DNA from: an uncultured Bacteroidales bacterium
Lineage (GTDB): Bacteria; Bacteroidota; Bacteroidia; Bacteroidales; JAUNSR01
Direction: 5' to 3'
DNA length: 12,491 nt
NCBI GenBank assembly: GCA_947074165.1
Contig: CAMTOT010000051.1
Coordinates: forward strand, 1-12,491
A program made the position numbers and the translations under genes. The notes beneath the pieces were generated by a model. The model was not told where the DNA came from, did no database searches, and was given only the letters and a program-made list of their open reading frames with translations. Positions 7,293 through 12,491 of this stretch are shown piece after piece (position 1 is the first letter of the stretch; every line of letters begins with the position of its first letter).

Positions 7293-8543
7293 ATGAAATT
7301 CGCTGAATTAGATATACACGAAACACTTTTAGAAGCTTTACAAAATAATGGGATAATTAATCCAACACCCATACAAAGCGGAGTAATACCGAGTGCCTTA
7401 TCCGGCAAAGATATTTTCGGGTGCTCAAATACCGGAACAGGCAAAACTGCTGCTTTTGTTATACCGGTAATTGACCGACTTCTTAAGTCTGATATAAATC
7501 ATAACATAAAAGCTCTTATACTTTGCCCAACAAGAGAGCTGGTACAACAGATATCTACATTTGCAAGAAGCCTCTCTGCTAATACTACAATAAAAATCAT
7601 AGAAATATACGGAGGTACAGATATAGATGCTCAGATAAATGAGATTGAGTCCGGATGCGATATTATGATAGCTACACCAGGCAGGCTTTGCGACCTTATC
7701 AGAAGAGAGAAGACAGATCTTACTCATGTATCAGAATATATACTTGACGAGTGCGACCGCATGCTTGACATGGGCTTTGCAGAAGACATTAAATTCATAT
7801 CTGAATCTCTGCCGGATAATAAACAGCAAATGCTATTCTCCGCCACGATATCGGCAGATATTGAAAGTCTTATCAATTCTTATCTCAACGATCCTGTAAA
7901 GATTGACACTTCGGAAAAGATTGCACTTTCAGACACCTTCGAGCAAAGCGCCTATTATGTAGAGAAGCCTTTTAAAAACATGCTTTTGATTGAACTACTT
8001 AAAAAGAATGAGTTCAGTTCGGCCATAGTATTTACTAAAACGAGAAAAAGCGCGGACGAACTAAGTACCTTCTTAAACGAATCAGGCATACAAACTGACA
8101 GACTGCATTCAGATCGCTCTCAAAACGCAAGAGAATCCATCCTAAAGGCTTTCAGAGAAGGCTCATTAAAGCTTCTGATAGCAACAGATATTGCATCACG
8201 CGGCATAGATATCGAACATATATCACATGTCTTCAACTTTGAATTGCCTCAGGAGTCTGAGACTTTTATTCATCGTATCGGACGTACCGGGAGGATGGGC
8301 AAAAACGGCATTGCCATAACTATATGCGAACCAAAAGATAAAATTAAGCTCATTGATATTCAAAAGCTTATGAAATGTCATATTCCTGTGGTTGAGAACC
8401 ATACATATGCCTCTTTATCATTAAGAAAAGCGATGAAGGATGTTGATGACGAGATAGCCGGAAAATCTAAGAAAACTTATAAAGGAAAAAAAGGCAACGG
8501 AGATTTTTTCCGTCGCCAAAAACTTGCGAAAAAAGGGAAATAA
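7293..8543 (+). CDS. DEAD-box family ATP-dependent RNA helicase, with DECD motif II
   Basis: This superfamily 2 RNA helicase resembles RhlE and would unwind RNA duplexes during ribosome assembly, decay or cold growth. Visible motifs in order: Q motif GIINPTPIQ; motif I SNTGTGKT (K51); PTRELVQQ; IATPGRL; motif II DECD (152-155); motif III SAT (183-185); IVFTKTR; ATDIASRGIDI; and motif VI HRIGRTGR (327-334). All the catalytic residues expected of an active ATPase are present, and the only departure is Cys154 where DEAD proteins have Ala. Eukaryotic UAP56/Sub2 proteins carry the same DECD and are active. The 416-residue protein has no accessory domain but ends in a Lys/Arg-rich tail of about 25 residues, probably for RNA binding. 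It begins 17 bases after a terminator, so its promoter is either weak, inside that element, or dependent on readthrough. It converges with the minus-strand gene at 8604. Confidence 0.95.
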   Translation: MKFAELDIHETLLEALQNNGIINPTPIQSGVIPSALSGKDIFGCSNTGTGKTAAFVIPVIDRLLKSDINHNIKALILCPTRELVQQISTFARSLSANTTIKIIEIYGGTDIDAQINEIESGCDIMIATPGRLCDLIRREKTDLTHVSEYILDECDRMLDMGFAEDIKFISESLPDNKQQMLFSATISADIESLINSYLNDPVKIDTSEKIALSDTFEQSAYYVEKPFKNMLLIELLKKNEFSSAIVFTKTRKSADELSTFLNESGIQTDRLHSDRSQNARESILKAFREGSLKLLIATDIASRGIDIEHISHVFNFELPQESETFIHRIGRTGRMGKNGIAITICEPKDKIKLIDIQKLMKCHIPVVENHTYASLSLRKAMKDVDDEIAGKSKKTYKGKKGNGDFFRRQKLAKKGK

Positions 8544-8552
8544 TCCCTTTTT
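8530..8552 (+). terminator. Terminator hairpin spanning the helicase stop codon
   Basis: AAAAAGGGA (8530-8538) pairs perfectly with TCCCTTTTT (8544-8552) around the loop AATAA, which contains the TAA stop (8541-8543). The T run forms the descending arm of the stem instead of following it. This looks like a compact terminator built into the end of the gene. The weak A-T part of the stem makes it less certain than the others in the window. Confidence 0.6.
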
Positions 8553-8567
8553 CAATAATATCTTATT

Positions 8568-8612
8568 TATTACTAAGGCATGTAATCACAGCATATTATT
8601 GCCTTAGTAATA
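8568..8612. terminator. 13-bp inverted repeat at a convergent gene junction, possible terminator
   Basis: TATTACTAAGGCA (8568-8580) and TGCCTTAGTAATA (8600-8612) are perfect complements separated by 19 bases. The right arm covers the last two sense codons and the stop of the minus-strand gene. Neither side has a proper T run, so as a terminator it would be atypical. Its place between converging genes suggests it ends transcription or protects the 3' end of the minus-strand mRNA. Confidence 0.5.
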
Positions 8613-9488
8613 TTCTATCTCTCGTATCACTACACTACCCTCGTTCTCTGAAAAAGAACCCGGAAAAACCTGAATCAGCCAGTTTTCATTATCGTCTGAT
8701 TTTACGATTTTACCACTTCTCATTACTTCCTGATAAGGATTAGTTTTCACTTCCACAACATCATTATCGACCATAAATACTATACGTTCGCGTTCACCCT
8801 TCTTATTATATTCGTGAATATTCTTATAGCATGTCCCATCATCAAAAGAGCCATATTCCATAATAAGCTGACCTTTGGTATTAAACATAATAGTATCTCC
8901 GCTATCACCTATTATCCTTTCACCTGTTTTAAGATAATAACACTTATCAGAAACATAAGTCAATATACCTGAGTCATCATAATGAAGCACCTCTATTGGT
9001 CTTTTTTTATCATCATATTTATACTCTTTAAACGACAATCTCTGCCCCTCATTATTATATTCCGTTGTACGGCACGGAGTATGATCTGAGTTAAACTCCA
9101 CAACTTCCCGTAAGATAAGATTCTCTTTATTATCAAATATTTCGGTACATGTTATTCTGTTCTCTTTATCACGATGGATAACTTTATTCTGCTCGCATTT
9201 TTCAGGCTCCCATTTTGCAGGAATCTCCTTAGACTGCACTATATATCCGCTTTTATTATATTTAAAATAAGAGTCAAGATGATAGCAGTCTCCGGCAAAG
9301 TCTACACAGTCATTCAAGAGAGAATAACGTCCGTCATCAAGCTTTGTGTATTTATAGCATGTGGTTTTGCAGGATTTTACTTTTCCCTTAAGACTATGCT
9401 TCTCGATGTCATTCTGACCCGGAGTCTCAAAGTTAAGAAGGAATAACGCAACGATAATAAACAGTACAACAGGTATGATACGCTTCAT
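8604..9488 (-). CDS. Exported or membrane-anchored cysteine-rich protein with YD-like repeats, unknown function
   Basis: The 294-residue protein starts with two basic residues and a hydrophobic stretch (about 4-20), then ETPGQ. This is a signal peptide or an N-terminal anchor; there is no lipobox cysteine. The rest is a series of short units of the form aromatic-x-Y/F-[N/D]-x-x-G/K followed by a strand: FKYNKSG (75-81), EFNSDH (131-136), TEYNNEG (142-148), YKYDDKK (156-162), LHYDDSG (168-174), MFNTKG (201-206), HEYNKKG (225-231). These resemble the YD/RHS-like strands of bacterial surface proteins, although the array is too short and irregular for a true RHS shell. Nine cysteines are spread between residues 40 and 220. 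The opening 'LKGKVKSCK' is a pattern I associate with uncharacterised Bacteroidota exported proteins. It lies 74 bases after the PAP2 gene with no terminator between, so the two may be cotranscribed. I cannot assign a function. Confidence 0.8.
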   Translation of the reverse strand: MKRIIPVVLFIIVALFLLNFETPGQNDIEKHSLKGKVKSCKTTCYKYTKLDDGRYSLLNDCVDFAGDCYHLDSYFKYNKSGYIVQSKEIPAKWEPEKCEQNKVIHRDKENRITCTEIFDNKENLILREVVEFNSDHTPCRTTEYNNEGQRLSFKEYKYDDKKRPIEVLHYDDSGILTYVSDKCYYLKTGERIIGDSGDTIMFNTKGQLIMEYGSFDDGTCYKNIHEYNKKGERERIVFMVDNDVVEVKTNPYQEVMRSGKIVKSDDNENWLIQVFPGSFSENEGSVVIREIEYY

Positions 9489-9562
9489 ATTATCAGGGAT
9501 TTAGTTTTAAATAATAACAATACCCCGAGAAAATATGTTTTGATAAATCTTTCTTTTTATAG

Positions 9563-10201
9563 TTAATAAATGCTGTAACTTAGCATCACCCTCCTGTCTG
9601 TTCTTTCAATACGTTTTTTAGTCCATAGCTTCTGAAGCTGATAAGTACCATAAGCACATGCCGATCCTATTATAGCGCCGGCTATGACATCCGACGGATA
9701 ATGCACGCCAAGCTGAAGGCGGGAATACCCCACAGCCGTAGCCCATAGATAGGCGGGAGCTATTATATACCATTCCGGATAATTCAAAGAAAGAGAGGTA
9801 GCCAGGGCAAAAGCACCTCCTGTATGATTAGACGGAAAAGAGTAGCCGCTTTCATCAACCCTGTTTATTATATAGCCGGGGTACCTTTCATAAGGACGCT
9901 CTCTTTTCACTATCACCTTAGTAAGAATACTTACGGCATATGTCCCCGCTATCGAAGCCGTTATGCCAAGAGTTTTATCAAGATGATCCATATCTTTAGT
10001 CACAAAGTCATAAATACCCATCCCAAGCGGTACGCCTATCAAAAAAGCAACCTCAGAGTTAGATACAAACTTATTGAAATTAGTCCATCCCCTCGCGTCA
10101 CATTTATTAAAGCAGTGAAGCCATTTCGCATCAGCCGACTGAGAGTAAGCCGCAGTAAGACAGAGAATAAAGATTGACAAGATTAAAACTGTGCGTTTCA
10201 T
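9563..10201 (-). CDS. PAP2-family membrane or periplasmic phosphatase
   Basis: The three type-2 phosphatidic acid phosphatase motifs are in order: KVIVKRERP (K95, R102, P103); PSNH (123-126, with H126 as general acid/base); and SRLQLGVHYPSD (S160, R161, nucleophile H167, D171). Motif 2 is PSNH instead of the textbook PSGH. The 212-residue protein begins with a hydrophobic signal or anchor segment (about 4-18, ending TAAYSQS), and several hydrophobic helices follow (about 51-66, 78-95, 127-139, 144-158, 172-187). The active site should face the periplasm. Substrates in this family include phosphatidate, undecaprenyl pyrophosphate, phosphatidylglycerol phosphate and lipid A phosphates; the sequence does not decide among them. 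It sits between dcp, which has its own terminator, and the YD-repeat-like gene, and may share a transcript with the latter. Confidence 0.9.
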   Translation of the reverse strand: MKRTVLILSIFILCLTAAYSQSADAKWLHCFNKCDARGWTNFNKFVSNSEVAFLIGVPLGMGIYDFVTKDMDHLDKTLGITASIAGTYAVSILTKVIVKRERPYERYPGYIINRVDESGYSFPSNHTGGAFALATSLSLNYPEWYIIAPAYLWATAVGYSRLQLGVHYPSDVIAGAIIGSACAYGTYQLQKLWTKKRIERTDRRVMLSYSIY

Positions 10202-10237
10202 AATTATAAGTCGGTTATTTTATATTTCAAACATTTA

Positions 10238-10245
10238 CAAATATA
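10238..10245 (-). promoter_or_regulatory. Possible -7 element for the PAP2 gene
   Basis: Read on the minus strand, this is TATATTTG, an exact match to the Bacteroidetes -7 consensus TAnnTTTG. It lies 36 bases upstream of the PAP2 ATG, between that gene and the dcp terminator. The expected -33 TTTG is not present (AAAA at that place), and the region is very AT-rich, so a chance match is possible. Confidence 0.4.
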
Positions 10246-10279
10246 TAAAGTTTGATACTTATACCTTTTTTAGAGCATC

Positions 10280-10319
10280 AAAAAAATAAGCGGACAATCA
10301 ATTAAGATTATCCGCTTAT
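10280..10319 (-). terminator. Rho-independent terminator of dcp
   Basis: On the minus strand, ATAAGCGGATAATC pairs with GATTGTCCGCTTAT over 14 positions with one wobble, around a 6-base loop, and is followed by a run of Ts (10285 down to 10280). It lies 19 bases after the dcp stop and separates dcp from the PAP2 gene. Confidence 0.93.
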
Positions 10320-10338
10320 ATATTTTATTAAGAACAAA

Positions 10339-12438
10339 TTATTTTGAAAGACCACGGTTACGAAGTAGCGCTGCCGGATTAGGCTCAGCTCCACGGAACT
10401 GTTGATAAAGCACCATAGGCTCTACACTGCCACCTTTCTCAAGAATATTCTCTCTAAACAGTTTACCTGTGTTTTTGTCAAATACCCCATTCTGCTCAAA
10501 CGCGTCAAAAGCATCCGCGTCAAGTACCTCAGCCCACAAATAGCTGTAATAACCTGTAGCGTAGCCACCTGAGAAAATATGGCTGAAATAAGTACCGCGA
10601 TAGCGATATGTAATCTCATCAATAAGACCTATTTTTTTTGTTGTCTCATTTTCAAACGAAAGAGGACAGAATTCAGCATAGTCGCTCATAGTATGATAGT
10701 TCATATCAAGAAGAGCCGCAGCTACAAGTTCCGTTGTAGTAAATCCTGTATTAAATGTACTTGCATTATTGATTTTCTCTACAAGCGACGCAGGAATAGC
10801 CTCACCTGTCTGATAGTGCTTAGCATAAAGCGTCACAACCTCAGGGTGGAATGCCCAGTGCTCCATAATCTGAGAAGGAAGCTCCACAAAGTCACGAGCC
10901 ACGCTTGTACCGCTCACTTTAGGATAAGTACATTTTGACAACATTCCGTGAAGAGCATGACCAAACTCATGGAATAGAGTATTCACCTCATCTATATTAA
11001 GAAGAGCCGGGTTATCACCGATAGGTTTAGAGAAGTTTCCTACATTCACGATAAACGGACGTTTATCCTCTCCGCCCTGCATAAACTGCTTCTCAAAACT
11101 ACTCATCCATGCGCCGGCACGTTTGCTTTTACGAGGGAAGTAATCAACATAGAAAAGAGAAAGGTGAGCATCATTCTCATCCTTAACTTCAAATACTCTT
11201 ACTTCCGGATGATATAAAGGCACATTGTTTAGTTCTGTAAATGTAAGACCCCATAGTTTGTTAGCAACCATGAAAGCTCCGTCAAGTACATTTCCAACAG
11301 CAAAATAAGGTTTCACCTCTGCCTCGTCAAGACTGAAGCGCTCTTTACGGATCTTCTCCGTATAGTACCACCAGTCCCATGCGGCAAGTTTAAAGTTACC
11401 ACCCTCTTTATTAATCATCTTCTGCATATCCTCAGCCTCTTGTTTTGCCTTTGGCAAAGCGGCATCCCAGATATTATTCAAAAGAGCATATACATTTTCA
11501 GGCTTCTTAGCCATTCTCGCGTCAAGATTATAATCAGCGAAAGTAGCAAATCCCAAAAGCTGAGCTTTCTCGTTACGTAGAGAAAGAAGCTGTCTGATTA
11601 CCTCTTTATTATCATTGTCATTATTGTTATCGCCTCTTTTAACATAACCTTTATAGATCTTTTCACGAAGGTCACGGCTCTCAGCATACTGAAGGAAAGG
11701 GAAAATACTTGGTCTATGCAATGTAAACATCCATTTACCATCATAACCCGCGTTTTTAGCATCTTCAGAAGCTCCGGCAATTGCATAATCAGGAAGGCCC
11801 GCAAGCTCTTTCTCATTATCAATCACAAGCTGGAATGAGTTAGTCTCATCAAGCACGTTTTTAGCAAACCTGATAGAAAGCAGACCAAGCTCTTTGTTTA
11901 TCTCCTTAAGTCTCTCTTTCTTCTCTCCTTCAAGCAATGCACCTGCGCGTACACCCTCTTCATAGTATTTTTTCAATACCATTTTCTGCTCACCTGTCAG
12001 ATTCTCATTATCCTGATTTTCATATACACTCTTAATTCTTGCGAAAAGCTTATCGTTAAGAGATATATTATCAGAGTGAGCTGTCAGGATAGGAGATACT
12101 TCCTGCTCAATAGCCTGGATTGTATCATTAGTAGCAAAACCTGTTACATTAAAGAAGATACCCGATACTTTAGTCAGAAGAGATCCGCTATACTCTATCG
12201 CTTCGATAGTGTTAGCAAAGTTAGGTTCCTCCTGATTATTAATTATAGCGTCTATCTCAGCATTCTGTTGTTTCATACCCTCTATAAAAGCTGGCATATA
12301 ATGGTTCGGCTTAATATCGCCAAACATCGGGGCTGCGAAAGGAGCTTTTGATTCTGTAAAAAACGGATTAATTTCCGCTTTATGCGAACAAGATGCCATC
12401 ATAGCTGCAATTCCCATAACTAAAAATGTTTTTTTCAT
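10339..12438 (-). CDS. dcp: M3 family dipeptidyl carboxypeptidase, lipoprotein
   Basis: This zinc metallopeptidase of the M3A family removes dipeptides from peptide C termini. The zinc motif HEFGH (H490, E491, H494) and the third ligand E519 in FVELPSQ are intact. The opening 'NPFF...PNHYMPAF', the 'FANTIEAIEYSG' segment and the ending 'QFRGAEPNPAALLRNRGL' follow Dcp more closely than oligopeptidase A. The 699-residue length is about that of E. coli Dcp plus a leader. The leader MKKTFLVMGIAAMMASC ends in a lipobox (MASC, C17), so the enzyme is predicted to be lipid-anchored in the envelope, probably facing the periplasm, where it would trim imported peptides. The ATG at 12438 sets the leader correctly. 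Only five genomic bases precede it before adapter sequence begins, so the promoter and any longer N terminus cannot be judged. A strong terminator follows the gene. Confidence 0.94.
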   Translation of the reverse strand: MKKTFLVMGIAAMMASCSHKAEINPFFTESKAPFAAPMFGDIKPNHYMPAFIEGMKQQNAEIDAIINNQEEPNFANTIEAIEYSGSLLTKVSGIFFNVTGFATNDTIQAIEQEVSPILTAHSDNISLNDKLFARIKSVYENQDNENLTGEQKMVLKKYYEEGVRAGALLEGEKKERLKEINKELGLLSIRFAKNVLDETNSFQLVIDNEKELAGLPDYAIAGASEDAKNAGYDGKWMFTLHRPSIFPFLQYAESRDLREKIYKGYVKRGDNNNDNDNKEVIRQLLSLRNEKAQLLGFATFADYNLDARMAKKPENVYALLNNIWDAALPKAKQEAEDMQKMINKEGGNFKLAAWDWWYYTEKIRKERFSLDEAEVKPYFAVGNVLDGAFMVANKLWGLTFTELNNVPLYHPEVRVFEVKDENDAHLSLFYVDYFPRKSKRAGAWMSSFEKQFMQGGEDKRPFIVNVGNFSKPIGDNPALLNIDEVNTLFHEFGHALHGMLSKCTYPKVSGTSVARDFVELPSQIMEHWAFHPEVVTLYAKHYQTGEAIPASLVEKINNASTFNTGFTTTELVAAALLDMNYHTMSDYAEFCPLSFENETTKKIGLIDEITYRYRGTYFSHIFSGGYATGYYSYLWAEVLDADAFDAFEQNGVFDKNTGKLFRENILEKGGSVEPMVLYQQFRGAEPNPAALLRNRGLSK

Positions 12439-12443
12439 CTCTC

Positions 12444-12491
12444 AGATCGGAAGAGCACACGTCTGAACTCCAGTCACCGCTCATTATCTCG
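12444..12491 (+). other. Illumina TruSeq index adapter (sequencing artefact, not genomic)
   Basis: The last 48 bases match the TruSeq read-1 readthrough adapter. They begin AGATCGGAAGAGCACACGTC at 12444 and run through to 12477. An 8-base index, CGCTCATT, follows (12478-12485), then ATCTCG (12486-12491), the first bases of the P7 flow-cell sequence. The order constant region, index, P7 start is exact. These bases are library sequence carried into the assembly at a contig end and should be trimmed. Confidence 0.98.

Noticed and set aside
1..12443. Mobile elements, CRISPR arrays, defence or toxin genes.
   Set aside because: No transposase, integrase, direct repeat array or toxin-antitoxin pair was seen. 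The genes are ordinary housekeeping and envelope functions.

Overview
The window looks like an AT-rich chromosomal contig from the phylum Bacteroidota, most likely order Bacteroidales. The evidence is the C-terminal end of an outer-membrane beta-barrel receptor with a '...SYSFGN' final strand, the gene order parE-coaD-S41 protease, a TAnnTTTG-type promoter before parE, few Shine-Dalgarno sequences, and several genes for exported proteins. All but the last 48 bases read as ordinary chromosomal sequence. I see no transposase, integrase, CRISPR array, phage gene, tRNA or rRNA. No gap between genes exceeds about 170 bases.

Layout. The plus strand carries, in order: a 5'-truncated outer-membrane beta-barrel protein (2-568), a strong terminator hairpin, RNase R (rnr, 736-3084), a terminator, then a Bacteroidota-type promoter driving parE (3212-5080), coaD (5070-5549, overlapping parE by 11 bases) and a secreted S41 C-terminal processing protease (5631-7214), closed by a terminator. 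A DEAD-box-type RNA helicase with a DECD motif II follows (7293-8543). The minus strand carries, converging on the helicase: a secreted or membrane-anchored cysteine-rich protein with YD-like repeats (8604-9488), a PAP2-family phosphatase (9563-10201), and a Dcp-type M3 dipeptidyl carboxypeptidase lipoprotein (10339-12438) with its own terminator.

How the genes relate. RNase R and the helicase both act on RNA structure and decay but lie in separate transcription units. The parE-coaD-protease block looks like one operon of housekeeping genes: chromosome decatenation, coenzyme A synthesis and envelope proteolysis. The minus-strand genes all encode envelope or periplasmic proteins (peptide degradation, lipid phosphatase, unknown).

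The most consequential observation concerns sequence quality. Bases 12444-12491 are an Illumina TruSeq index adapter, including an 8-base index, left in the assembly. The contig's real sequence therefore ends five bases upstream of the dcp start codon. I did not find a convincing new multi-gene system. The least explained gene is the YD-repeat-like protein, and the most unusual motif is the DECD box in the helicase.
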